This document shows positions 7,921 to 16,445 of a stretch of DNA of 26,435 nt, piece after piece. The stretch is from Christiangramia sp. GTDB taxonomy: Bacteria; Bacteroidota; Bacteroidia; Flavobacteriales; Flavobacteriaceae. Position numbers and translations under genes: made by a program. The stretch is taken from assembly GCA_024635735.1 (NCBI GenBank), contig JAGXII010000119.1, positions 1-26,435 of the forward strand. Reading direction: 5' to 3'. The notes beneath the pieces are model-generated. The model searched no databases. It had not been told where the DNA came from and saw only the letters and a list, made by a program, of their open reading frames with translations. Each line of letters starts with the position of its first letter. The first letter of the stretch is position 1.

Positions 7921-9453
7921 TTATTCAGCTTTCTCTCCTGAATTACTTACAAAGGCAAAATGTTTGCTGTCTGGGGACCAGGAAGGAACATTAATACTTC
8001 CCTGCCCGCCATATAAATAGGCAATTACTTTTGGCACCCCACCTTCTGCCGGCATTAAATTTAAAGTCACTCTTTTATAAGAAGGATGATCATTTACAGG
8101 AATTTCCGAAGAAAAGGAAATATAAACGATCCATTTTCCATCGGGAGAAATATGAGGGAACCAGTCATTATTAGAATTAAAAGTCAACTGCTCCTTATCA
8201 GACCCGTCAGGTTTCATTCTCCATATTTGCATAGTTCCCGAAGCGCTTCCGTTGTAATAAATATATTTCCCGTCGGGAGAATATTCCGATCCATCCACAT
8301 GCTCTCCTTCCCCGGTATTTGTTAAGGCAATCTCTTCTCCTCCTTTGCTGGATTTTTTATAAATATCATAAGTAGGATTGTCTTCCCTTGTCGCAACGTA
8401 TGCCACAGTCTCATTATCTGGAGACCAGCCATGCCAGTAAGATGGTGTTTCAGGAGTGACAAGTATTGGAGTACCACCCGACATTGGCATTACATAAACT
8501 GTAGAACCGCCTCCCGGAAGGTTATCACGGTGGTGACTAAAAGCAAGTAATTTTCCATTGTAAGAAATACCATGATCGTTATTAAGGTTATTGGCAAAAC
8601 CGGTATCAAATTTAACGATATCACCTCCTTCAACAGGAATAGTATATAAAGAGCCATCCATATTAAAAAGCAGTTTTTTTCCATCTGGCATCCAGTTTGG
8701 AGCTTCAAAACGACCTTTCTTTTTATAGATCACTTTCCTCTTTCCGTTACGTATGTCAATGGTTTCCAGTCTGCAGCCTATCCATCCCTGCTTGCCAGGA
8801 TCGTAGTCTTCCGGTACAGGTTTATCTAGCCGAACATTCCAGACTTTAGCTGTTTCTTTGGCATCTTCATTATGAGCGCTTATAAAAAGACCAACGAGGA
8901 CCTCATCTTTAAAGTTTTCCGTTTCAAGAGATCCGATTTCTTGAAGATCTTCACCCAAATGGGCAGCTCTCATAGTTATATTAGCACCCTTGCGTTCCAG
9001 CTGCAGAATTCCGTATTTAGATTTAGGAGAAGAAATCTCATTATCAGGACTAACCATAGATTCTCCTGTGGTACTTCGCCACTGCATAGTTGTTAATCCA
9101 TCTCCATGCAATGCAGCACTTACGTGAGCCGAATTATCAGCTCTGGACTCTCTAATCATTAGACCCACCTTACGATGAGGATCTACTCCCTCGCCGGTTA
9201 ACTCAAAATTGGCTGTAATAATAAAATCACCTTGAACTTTATTAAAGAGGTAATTAAACTCATCTCTTTCAAACCATATATTATAACCCGAACCGCTTAA
9301 AGTATAGGTTTGGGAATTTTCATCATAGGTTGCTCCTCCCTCTATTTTAGGATTTCCAATATCCTCGTTATACTGAAATATTCCATAATCTGTAGTCTGA
9401 GAAAAAATCAGGCTGGTACATAAAACCGAAAAGAGAGTTATTAAAGAACGCAT
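7921..9453 (-). CDS. Exported TolB-like beta-propeller protein with N-terminal concanavalin-type domain
   Basis: A 510-residue protein with a signal peptide (about 1-19, ending LIFSQ). Residues 20-210 form an all-beta region resembling the DUF1349/laminin-G-like domains that often precede propellers in Bacteroidota (IWFERDEFNYLF, DFIITANFELTG, KVGLMIRES). Residues 225-510 contain about six PD40/TolB repeats with the recurrent pattern W-S/M-PDG-K, for example NWMPDGKKLLFN, GWSPDNETVAYV, EYSPDGKYIYYN, HISPDGKWIVYI and SWSPDSKHFAFV. No catalytic site is evident. It is probably a periplasmic glycan- or protein-binding accessory. It lies 55 bp downstream of the Tat-targeted small subunit gene and is probably in that operon. 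It is not TolB of the Tol-Pal system, which has a different N-terminal domain. Confidence 0.75.
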   Translation of the reverse strand: MRSLITLFSVLCTSLIFSQTTDYGIFQYNEDIGNPKIEGGATYDENSQTYTLSGSGYNIWFERDEFNYLFNKVQGDFIITANFELTGEGVDPHRKVGLMIRESRADNSAHVSAALHGDGLTTMQWRSTTGESMVSPDNEISSPKSKYGILQLERKGANITMRAAHLGEDLQEIGSLETENFKDEVLVGLFISAHNEDAKETAKVWNVRLDKPVPEDYDPGKQGWIGCRLETIDIRNGKRKVIYKKKGRFEAPNWMPDGKKLLFNMDGSLYTIPVEGGDIVKFDTGFANNLNNDHGISYNGKLLAFSHHRDNLPGGGSTVYVMPMSGGTPILVTPETPSYWHGWSPDNETVAYVATREDNPTYDIYKKSSKGGEEIALTNTGEGEHVDGSEYSPDGKYIYYNGSASGTMQIWRMKPDGSDKEQLTFNSNNDWFPHISPDGKWIVYISFSSEIPVNDHPSYKRVTLNLMPAEGGVPKVIAYLYGGQGSINVPSWSPDSKHFAFVSNSGEKAE

Positions 9454-9508
9454 TTAAAGCTGGTTAGGTTAGTATTATTTTTTTTCCTATTTAATAATGA
9501 GGATATCT

Positions 9509-10180
9509 TTAAAGAGACATCGCTTTTCCATTCCCGAGTTCCTCTGTCGGAGCACAGGCAATATACTCACCGGGAACAGGATCATACCAAAGGACATTCT
9601 CTCCTATTTCTTCGCTGGTTTTCCATGCCCAGATTCCCATATCACGAACATTTTTTAAGTAAGCAAATGCAAGCGCATCGGCCTCTTCACCTGAAAACAT
9701 TTTTTCTTCACCTGGATCAGCCGTAGGATCTTTATCCATTGGATCCTGTGTTTCTCCGCTTCTTTTTACAAATTCTTCTTTTTCAGCCGGAGTGGCTCGT
9801 AGGAATTTTTCAACTATTTTTTCAAAGTCGGCAGGCTCACCACTTTCTGCTTTCTTTTCCATATTATTCTCGAAAGCCTGAGAAAAAGCTGTTGCGGAAT
9901 TTTTAAATTCAGATTGCTGTTCAGGGGAAGCCACCTTATTCATGTAAGCATCAATAAACTGGGCTACATTAACGTCATTGGCTCCAGGTGTATCTGTAGT
10001 TGGAATAATCACATCCAGAATGTTTTTAAGTACCAATCCATGTGCAGCGCTCAGGAATTCCGGGTTCCAGTCATATTCAGGATCATTCTTACAACTTTGT
10101 AATAAGCTTAGAGTAGTAGGACCTATTACAATAATTCCCGCTCCAAAACCTATATTTCTTAATGCCTGTCTTCTATTCAT
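9509..10180 (-). CDS. Tat-targeted gluconate 2-dehydrogenase subunit 3-like lipoprotein
   Basis: A 223-residue small-subunit protein. Its N-terminus has a twin-arginine motif (NRRQALRNIG, R3-R4), a hydrophobic stretch and a lipobox-like LLQSC (C30), so it should cross the inner membrane folded by Tat and may be lipid-anchored. The mature part matches the subunit 3 (gamma subunit) family: HGLVLKNILDVIIPTTDTPG, a V-x-Q-F-I-D-A-Y helix, a long charged helical middle, and WAWKTSEEIGENVLWYDPVPG near the end. In known FAD sugar dehydrogenases this subunit is the partner and export carrier of the GMC catalytic subunit. Here a GMC gene without signal peptide lies two genes upstream, so the two very probably form a complex in the periplasm. 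Confidence 0.85.
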   Translation of the reverse strand: MNRRQALRNIGFGAGIIVIGPTTLSLLQSCKNDPEYDWNPEFLSAAHGLVLKNILDVIIPTTDTPGANDVNVAQFIDAYMNKVASPEQQSEFKNSATAFSQAFENNMEKKAESGEPADFEKIVEKFLRATPAEKEEFVKRSGETQDPMDKDPTADPGEEKMFSGEEADALAFAYLKNVRDMGIWAWKTSEEIGENVLWYDPVPGEYIACAPTEELGNGKAMSL

Positions 10181-10223
10181 AATTATGTTATTTCAATTTT
10201 ATTTGAGTGTGAGTCTATCCAAC

Positions 10224-11105
10224 CTATGAATTAAGAAGGTCGTTCTTAATATAGTTAAAGCTTTGTGTCAGGCTTTTATAAGGATCCATTTCAAAATTCT
10301 CCTGCTCAATAATAAAATGTTTTCCACCGGCCTCTTTAGCCATTTCAAATATTTTGTGAAAATCGATTGTTCCGGCTCCTATTTCGGTATTCAATTCTCT
10401 ATCGATTTTACTCATATCCTTAACATGCCACAATGGAAATCTTCCAGGGTTTTCCTCAAATAAGGCTACCGGGTCTTTTCCTGCTCTTACTATCCAGTAA
10501 ATATCCATTTCAAATACTACAAGATCTTTATCTGTATTATTCAAAAATATCTCATATCCGTTCTCACCATTATAATCTTCGAATTCAAAAGCGTGGTTGT
10601 GATATGCCAGTTTTAGTCCGGCATCCTTGCACATTTCACCGGCTTCATTTAATTTATCAGCCATACGCTTATAATCATCTATTGAAGTTCTAAGTTTATC
10701 AGAAATATGAGGAATAATCACATACTTTTGATCTAAGCCATGGGCTACATCAAGAGTATAGGCAAAATCACTTTTTGTACCTTCTTTACTCAGATATTCA
10801 TCCAGCCCGTAATGACCACTCGGTGAGTTTAAGCCGTTGTCGCTTAAAAGTTTTTTAAATTCTGAAACGCTTAAACCCCAGAATCCATTTTCAGAAGAAT
10901 AGCCATAGGTTTCAACTTCTTTAAAACCTACACGGGATACTTTTTCAATGGTAGCCTTAACATCATCTCCTATGGTCTCTCTTAAGGAATAAAGCTGAAG
11001 CCCTAAAGGATAATCTCTATCACAACTATATAAAACGCTTGGCAATACAGCAGCGGCGGCAAATGCCAAACCTGATTGTTTAATAAATGTTCTTCTTTTA
11101 ATCAT
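10224..11105 (-). CDS. Tat-targeted sugar phosphate isomerase/epimerase-like TIM-barrel protein
   Basis: A 293-residue AP-endonuclease-2/xylose-isomerase-like barrel. The N-terminus KRRTFIKQSG is a twin-arginine signal (R4-R5), with a lipobox-like LYSC at C28. The barrel starts with PLGLQLYSLRE. Likely metal ligands at the strand ends are E174 (NHAFEFE), D201 (FEMDIYW), H227 (LWHVKD) and E267 or E269 (FIIEQE). The family name is misleading: exported members act on unphosphorylated sugars, and several occur with GMC oxidoreductases in periplasmic 3-keto-sugar pathways. A role as isomerase, epimerase or lyase on an oxidised glycoside is plausible but inferred from context. Spacings of 53 bp (upstream) and 43 bp (downstream) fit an operon. 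Confidence 0.85.
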   Translation of the reverse strand: MIKRRTFIKQSGLAFAAAAVLPSVLYSCDRDYPLGLQLYSLRETIGDDVKATIEKVSRVGFKEVETYGYSSENGFWGLSVSEFKKLLSDNGLNSPSGHYGLDEYLSKEGTKSDFAYTLDVAHGLDQKYVIIPHISDKLRTSIDDYKRMADKLNEAGEMCKDAGLKLAYHNHAFEFEDYNGENGYEIFLNNTDKDLVVFEMDIYWIVRAGKDPVALFEENPGRFPLWHVKDMSKIDRELNTEIGAGTIDFHKIFEMAKEAGGKHFIIEQENFEMDPYKSLTQSFNYIKNDLLNS

Positions 11106-11158
11106 TGTGATAGTCTTTTAGTTAATAATTGGTCACCCCAGGCCTTTAAAACCCGCCG

Positions 11159-12886
11159 TTAAGCCTCTACCTTTTCCTTAGTCTTAAATTTCCCGGTCTT
11201 TAATTCTTTAATCGCATGATTCGCTGCTCTTGCTGTAATAGCCATATAAGTTAGAGAAGGGTTCTGTGAAGCTGAAGAAGCCATGCAGGAACCATCTGTA
11301 ACATATACATTAGGAACCATATGAATTTGATTGTTCTTATTTAAGATAGAGGTTTTAGGGTCTCTTCCCATTCTTGCAGTTCCCATTTCATGAATTCCAT
11401 TTCCGGGAAAACATTGGTTTTCGTAACCTTTAACGTCTCTGAATCCAGCTGCTTTAAGCATGGCTACCGCCTGTTCTTTAGCATCCTTCCTCATAGCCAT
11501 TTCATTTTCTTTATATTCACAATCGAAAGTTACCGTTGGTAATCCCCATTCATCCAGTTTGTCATAATCCAGGGTCATTTTGTTTTCATGATAAGGCAAA
11601 CACTCTCCGAAGCAATTACCTCCAATTTGCCAGTCTCCCGGCTTAAGCAACTCTTCTTTTAGTTCTTTACCATAACTCATTTCCCCTACGGCCTCTGTCC
11701 AGTCTGTTCTACTGGCTCCTCCCTGCATACCATAACCTCTTACGAAAGTTTTCATGGTACTTTTCTCATCTATATTCCGAAAACGGGGAACAAAGAATCC
11801 CGCAGGTTTTCTTCCTTTATAATAATCTTCTTCGTGATTATCTGATGTTGCACTCGCGCCTACCTTAAAATGATGATCCATTAAATTATGGCCCAATTCA
11901 CCGCTGTCATTCCCCAAACCATTCGGGAATCTTTCAGATTTAGACTGCATAAGAATAGAAGTTGAAGGAATTGTCCCGGCACAGCAAAATATAACATCCG
12001 CATAGAACTCCATAGGTTCCTTTGTTTCAGCATCAATAAGCTTTACGCCTATAGCTTTCCCTTGTTGTTCATCATATATGATTTCATGAACTATGGAATG
12101 TGGCCTGAGAGTTATATTTCCTGTTCGCTCAGCGGCAGGTAATGTAGAAGAGTTACTACTAAAATATCCTCCATAAGGACAACCTCTTATACATCTGTTG
12201 CGATACTGGCAAGGTCCACGGCCTTCACGGCCTTCGGGATCGGTCAAGTTTGCAGCTCTGGAATTAATCACAGTCCTGTCATCAAAATTGCCATCTACCC
12301 CATCCTTAAAATCCTGTTCAACACAATTAAGAGGCATTTCCGGAGTAAAAATGCTATCAGGTAATTGTGGCAAACCTTCGGATTTTCCCGTTACCCCAAT
12401 ATATTTTTCCACCTTTTCATACCACGGCTTCAAATCATTATATCTTATTGGCCAGTCTACGCCATGCCCGTCCTTTTTATTAGCTTCAAAATCCATCTCA
12501 CTCCAACGAAATGACATCCTGGCCCACATAAGAGATTTTCCACCAACATGATATCCACGAATCCAGTCAAATCTTTTTTCTTCGTTATAGGGATGTTTAA
12601 TATCATCTACAAACCAATGTTTACTGGCCTCTCCTGTAGTATAACCGGTTCTTGCCTGCTTTAATTGTCTTTGCCTTTCTTCATAAGTCGCCTGTCCGCG
12701 AAATTGAAAATCCCAGGGATCCATATTCATAGTAGGGTAATCTTCCACATGTTTTACCATTCTACCTCGTTCCAGAACCAGTGTATCCAGGCCACCTTCA
12801 GATAACTCTTTTGATGCCCAGCCTCCTGTAATTCCAGTACCAATAACAATGGCGTCATATTTTTTCTTTAGATCAGGGGTTTTCAT
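11159..12886 (-). CDS. GMC-family FAD-dependent sugar dehydrogenase with predicted 3Fe-4S motif
   Basis: A 575-residue glucose-methanol-choline oxidoreductase. The Rossmann motif GTGITGG (16-22) binds FAD, and residues 113-125 (HVGGKSLMWARMS) match the second GMC signature region. The C-terminal catalytic pair is H499 (GIHEMGTARMG) and N542 (SQNPSLT). Cysteines C226, C232 and C236 have the C-x5-C-x3-C-P spacing of the 3Fe-4S-binding segment in bacterial FAD glucose dehydrogenases. The protein has no signal peptide of its own and probably leaves the cell by hitchhiking on the Tat-targeted small subunit encoded two genes downstream. The likely reaction is oxidation of a sugar hydroxyl, perhaps C3, with electrons passed through the Fe-S cluster to a periplasmic acceptor. 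The substrate is not readable from sequence. The gene is 28 bp after the FG-GAP gene. Confidence 0.88.
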   Translation of the reverse strand: MKTPDLKKKYDAIVIGTGITGGWASKELSEGGLDTLVLERGRMVKHVEDYPTMNMDPWDFQFRGQATYEERQRQLKQARTGYTTGEASKHWFVDDIKHPYNEEKRFDWIRGYHVGGKSLMWARMSFRWSEMDFEANKKDGHGVDWPIRYNDLKPWYEKVEKYIGVTGKSEGLPQLPDSIFTPEMPLNCVEQDFKDGVDGNFDDRTVINSRAANLTDPEGREGRGPCQYRNRCIRGCPYGGYFSSNSSTLPAAERTGNITLRPHSIVHEIIYDEQQGKAIGVKLIDAETKEPMEFYADVIFCCAGTIPSTSILMQSKSERFPNGLGNDSGELGHNLMDHHFKVGASATSDNHEEDYYKGRKPAGFFVPRFRNIDEKSTMKTFVRGYGMQGGASRTDWTEAVGEMSYGKELKEELLKPGDWQIGGNCFGECLPYHENKMTLDYDKLDEWGLPTVTFDCEYKENEMAMRKDAKEQAVAMLKAAGFRDVKGYENQCFPGNGIHEMGTARMGRDPKTSILNKNNQIHMVPNVYVTDGSCMASSASQNPSLTYMAITARAANHAIKELKTGKFKTKEKVEA

Positions 12887-12914
12887 AATTCTTGTGATTT
12901 TTTTTGAAACAGGC

Positions 12915-15900
12915 TTAATTGGCGGCAGCTATTTCCTTGTGATTAGATTTTGTATTTTTCAGTTTTACCAATTGCAGGTAATCGTTATTCTTGGCGAAGA
13001 TTATATATTCCCCTTCAGGGGTAGAAATTTTCGCCATATCCTTCACGTCACCCGTAACAAATAATCCACTTTCTCTTGCGTTTACGGCTTTAAAATCGCC
13101 TTTCCCGTTTCCTTCAAGAAGTAGCCCAATCCCGGCATCAGCACGAGGAGTTTCCACTTCAGAAGAATACAGGTTCCCGGCTATCAAAGCGTCCAGATTT
13201 CCATCCTTATTAAAATCGTCAACAAGAATCTGATTGATATTAGATATTTGAGCTTCCACAGGTAGGGAATGGATTTTAAATCCATCTTCTGTGTTTTCGA
13301 TATATACACTTGCAAAAGACTTCACCTGGTAATGCAGCGCATTTTCCAGATAGTCTTCCGTATAAATATCTTCAAGATTTGCATTGGCGTAAGAATTGTA
13401 ATCTTCAAACTTCTTCTTTATACCAGGCATTTGTTGAGAAGAACACTCTCTACCTCTTACCGGAAATTTTTCTCCATCATTAAAATAACTCAACACAATG
13501 TCCTTCACATTATTCCCGTCAAAATCGTAGTAATAAATATCAAAGCTGGCATCTTCTTTAGCCTGATATTTATAATTAAGCCCCAGGTTCCCAGCAATAA
13601 AGTCCATATCCCCGTCCTTGTCAAAATCCCCTTCTTTAAGACTGAACCACCAACCTGTAGTATCATCCAGGCCTAATTGTTTTGAAATATCAATAAAATT
13701 ACCATGGTCATTTTTAAATACCTTTATAGGCATCCATTCTCCTACGATCACCAAATCTGTCCAGCCATCTTTATCAAAATCTGTCCAGCTAGCACTTGTT
13801 ACCAATCCCAGCTTCTCAAAATCTGGAGCTATTTTAGGTGTTACATTTACAAATTTTGGTTTCCCTTTTTCAGATTGATTCTCCAGAAGGTAACTGTTAG
13901 CGGGGGAGGGATAATTCCCCGGCACTAATCTTCCACCTACAAAAAGATCTAAATCACCATCTTTATCATAATCGTTCGCATAAACCCTTGAACCGCTGGT
14001 AATCATAGTAGGCAATGCAGAGGTAGATTTTTTGAATTTTCCGTTTTCATTTACATATAGCCTGTCCTGTAGCATTTCAGAATCCTTACTGTACTCATTT
14101 CCACCACTCACCACGTATAAATCGTTATCGCCATCATTATCGGCATCGAATATTAAGGCGCCGAGGTCTTCATATTTATTATCGTTATGAATATCTTCAA
14201 ATTCCTGCTTTTCGAAACCGTTTTGAGTTTGGAAATAAATTCCCGGACGATATTGAGAGGCCGCACCAACAAAAAGATCTTCGAGGCCATCTCCATTTAA
14301 ATTACCTACTGCCATTCCCGGACCAAACATTGAAGTTTTGTGAGGAAGCAATATTTCCTTTTCAAAATCATCATAACTATTTTCGGTATGCTTATAATTT
14401 AGATTTAAAGAATCTGTCGCTACCGTAAGGAATAACTTTTCTTCTGGTTTTTCAGGTGATGAAGGAGCAGCTTTTTCTGAATTTGAATAATCCACTACTA
14501 AAAACTGATTTGCAGATACATCCTTTAAAATTTGAACTTTCTTATCTGGCCAGACTACTTTCACCTCCTCAATCTTCTCATTCTCGCCAACACCAAAGTG
14601 TAGTTTTGGAGCCACTGAAGATTGAAAACCACGGGTTAAATTAAGCTCCTGCATTTGGGATTGAGAACCATTTTTCAGGTAAACACGGGCTCCCACTCCA
14701 AACTTGTTTTTTTCAGGCCCTTTGAATTCAACAGTTAAATAATTATTGTTGCCAGGATTATTATTTTTAAAGACTGCTGCGTAATCATCAATATTATTGA
14801 TAATAATTTCAAGATCCCCGTCATTATCCAGATCGGCATACGCCGTTCCATTAGAAAATCCTTTATAGCTTAAACCCCATTGATCATTAGATCTTTCAAA
14901 GGTCATATCGCCATTATTTCTATACACGAAATTGTCAACTTTTTCAGAAGGAATTTCCAGGGATTTTTCTAAGAGACTGTCATTTTGAATTGGTCTCTTT
15001 TTAACCTCATTGAAATAATCTTTATTATTGATTTCCCTTCTCGTACCATTGGAGATATAAATATCTTTCCAGCCATCATTGTCAAGATCGGCAAATAATG
15101 GAGCCCAGCTCCAATCTGTTGCCTGTACTCCTGCAAGACGTGAAGTATTGCTAAACTGCGGGGTGTTTCCCGTTAAATTACCCTGGTTTGTTTGGAGAGA
15201 ATTGTACATGTACTGGTAATGAAAACCTGCATTAACCGTACTCCAGAAGATAGAAGGATTCATACTGGCCATATTGGCTTTCGCACGACGGTTGTTCTTT
15301 GCGGCCATATCCATTTGAAGGATATCCAGTAATCCATCATTATTATAATCAGCAATATCAACTCCCATCCCGTAAAAAGAAGTTTGACGGGTAGCCTCTT
15401 TCAGGACATTGGTAAAGGTACCATCCTGATTATTGAGGTACATATAATCCGGGGTGCTAAAATCATTAGAAACATAAATATCAGGCCAGCCATCCTCATT
15501 TAAGTCTCCTACGGTAGCGCTTAATGAAAGTCCGAAAGATCTAACGCCTGCTTCATTGGTAACTTTTGTAAAATGCCCGTTATCGTTTCGGTACAGATTA
15601 TCAGTTTCTACATCTTTCACATTTTGCATTTTATAGATGTAAAAATTATTAGGCGCATCAAATCTTGCAGGAGGATAATTGGCTACATAAAGATCTAAAT
15701 CTCCATCCTGGTCATAATCGAAGAAAGAAGCCTGAACACTATGTCCTTTATCAGCAATTCCATATTCTTCGGCCTTTTCGCTAAAAGTACCATCTCCATT
15801 ATTCACGTATAATAGATTATCCCTGGGTTCAAATTTTCCGGAAGCAGACACATAAATATCCAGGTAACCATCCTCATTAATATCGACCATAGTAACTCCT

Positions 15901-16289
15901 GTGAACCATCTGTCATCTCCACTCACTCCAGCTTCTTGGGTAATTTCCTTAAATTTTAAATGTCCCTGGTTAAGATACAGGCGGTTAGGCTCCATATTAC
16001 CAGTAAAAAACAGATCGGTCAACCCATCATTATTAATATCACCGGCAGCTACTCCTCCTCCCATATAGAGATAGGAATAACTAAAATAATTTATGCTATC
16101 ATTTTCCTTCAAATTATTCTGAAAATCAATTCCAGTCTGCTCTGAACTTAACTGTAAAAAATTCTTCTGGCTATCATCTGCCTCAGGCTCAGAGGAATCT
16201 GAAGAACAGGAGTTTAGGAAAGAAATTGCAAAGCTTATTAAAAGAAAAAAGCGGGTGATTTTTTTCAATTTCGACATTAATCTTTTCAT
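12915..16289 (-). CDS. Large FG-GAP/VCBS repeat lipoprotein with ASPIC/UnbV domain (CRTAC1-like)
   Basis: A 1124-residue exported lipoprotein with lipobox FLNSC (C28); M5 is an alternative start. It holds many FG-GAP/VCBS calcium-binding repeats in two blocks, about 70-520 and 650-1090, for example DINNDGLTDLFF, DYDQDGDLDLYV and DFDKDGWTDLVI. Between them is an ASPIC/UnbV domain (about 530-610: FGVGARVYLKNG, LHFGVGENEKIEEVKVVWPD). Such proteins often sit next to SusC/SusD in Flavobacteriia and are thought to be surface-exposed propeller-type binding proteins; no enzymatic activity is established. Here it follows susD by 156 bp, with a strong hairpin between them that may lower its expression relative to susCD, and precedes the GMC gene by 28 bp. 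Confidence 0.88.
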   Translation of the reverse strand: MKRLMSKLKKITRFFLLISFAISFLNSCSSDSSEPEADDSQKNFLQLSSEQTGIDFQNNLKENDSINYFSYSYLYMGGGVAAGDINNDGLTDLFFTGNMEPNRLYLNQGHLKFKEITQEAGVSGDDRWFTGVTMVDINEDGYLDIYVSASGKFEPRDNLLYVNNGDGTFSEKAEEYGIADKGHSVQASFFDYDQDGDLDLYVANYPPARFDAPNNFYIYKMQNVKDVETDNLYRNDNGHFTKVTNEAGVRSFGLSLSATVGDLNEDGWPDIYVSNDFSTPDYMYLNNQDGTFTNVLKEATRQTSFYGMGVDIADYNNDGLLDILQMDMAAKNNRRAKANMASMNPSIFWSTVNAGFHYQYMYNSLQTNQGNLTGNTPQFSNTSRLAGVQATDWSWAPLFADLDNDGWKDIYISNGTRREINNKDYFNEVKKRPIQNDSLLEKSLEIPSEKVDNFVYRNNGDMTFERSNDQWGLSYKGFSNGTAYADLDNDGDLEIIINNIDDYAAVFKNNNPGNNNYLTVEFKGPEKNKFGVGARVYLKNGSQSQMQELNLTRGFQSSVAPKLHFGVGENEKIEEVKVVWPDKKVQILKDVSANQFLVVDYSNSEKAAPSSPEKPEEKLFLTVATDSLNLNYKHTENSYDDFEKEILLPHKTSMFGPGMAVGNLNGDGLEDLFVGAASQYRPGIYFQTQNGFEKQEFEDIHNDNKYEDLGALIFDADNDGDNDLYVVSGGNEYSKDSEMLQDRLYVNENGKFKKSTSALPTMITSGSRVYANDYDKDGDLDLFVGGRLVPGNYPSPANSYLLENQSEKGKPKFVNVTPKIAPDFEKLGLVTSASWTDFDKDGWTDLVIVGEWMPIKVFKNDHGNFIDISKQLGLDDTTGWWFSLKEGDFDKDGDMDFIAGNLGLNYKYQAKEDASFDIYYYDFDGNNVKDIVLSYFNDGEKFPVRGRECSSQQMPGIKKKFEDYNSYANANLEDIYTEDYLENALHYQVKSFASVYIENTEDGFKIHSLPVEAQISNINQILVDDFNKDGNLDALIAGNLYSSEVETPRADAGIGLLLEGNGKGDFKAVNARESGLFVTGDVKDMAKISTPEGEYIIFAKNNDYLQLVKLKNTKSNHKEIAAAN

Positions 16290-16403
16290 GAATTATAGTA
16301 GTGTGTTGTTTTATAAGTTTTTCCCTAGATGCTTAAGAGCCCGCCATAATAGATTAATTAAAATCTATTTAGACAAGCCCCTAAAGCAACTAAAACTATT
16401 TTC

Positions 16404-16424
16404 TATACAACTTAGAGTTGTATA
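16404..16424. repeat. Perfect hairpin between susD and the FG-GAP gene
   Basis: TATACAACT (16404-16412) and AGTTGTATA (16416-16424) form a 9-bp perfect stem with a 3-nt loop, 22 nt after the susD stop on the minus strand. No T tract follows, so full termination is unlikely. It could protect the susCD mRNA 3' end, act as a partial terminator, or be an operator. A second, weaker inverted repeat (TAGATT/AATCTA) lies at 16350-16367. Confidence 0.5.
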
Positions 16425-16445
16425 CTTTACTTAAAACTGCAATAC

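Noticed and set aside
7921..9453. TolB of the Tol-Pal complex
   Set aside because: The N-terminal domain is of concanavalin type and no tol or pal genes are near.
10224..11105. True xylose isomerase or cytoplasmic sugar-phosphate epimerase
   Set aside because: A twin-arginine signal and lipobox-like cysteine place it outside the cytoplasm, where sugar phosphates are not expected.
12198..12551. Plus-strand ORF of 117 codons inside the GMC gene, and similar antisense frames in other genes
   Set aside because: They lie fully antisense to genes with clear family motifs, have no recognisable domain, and are expected by chance in long genes.
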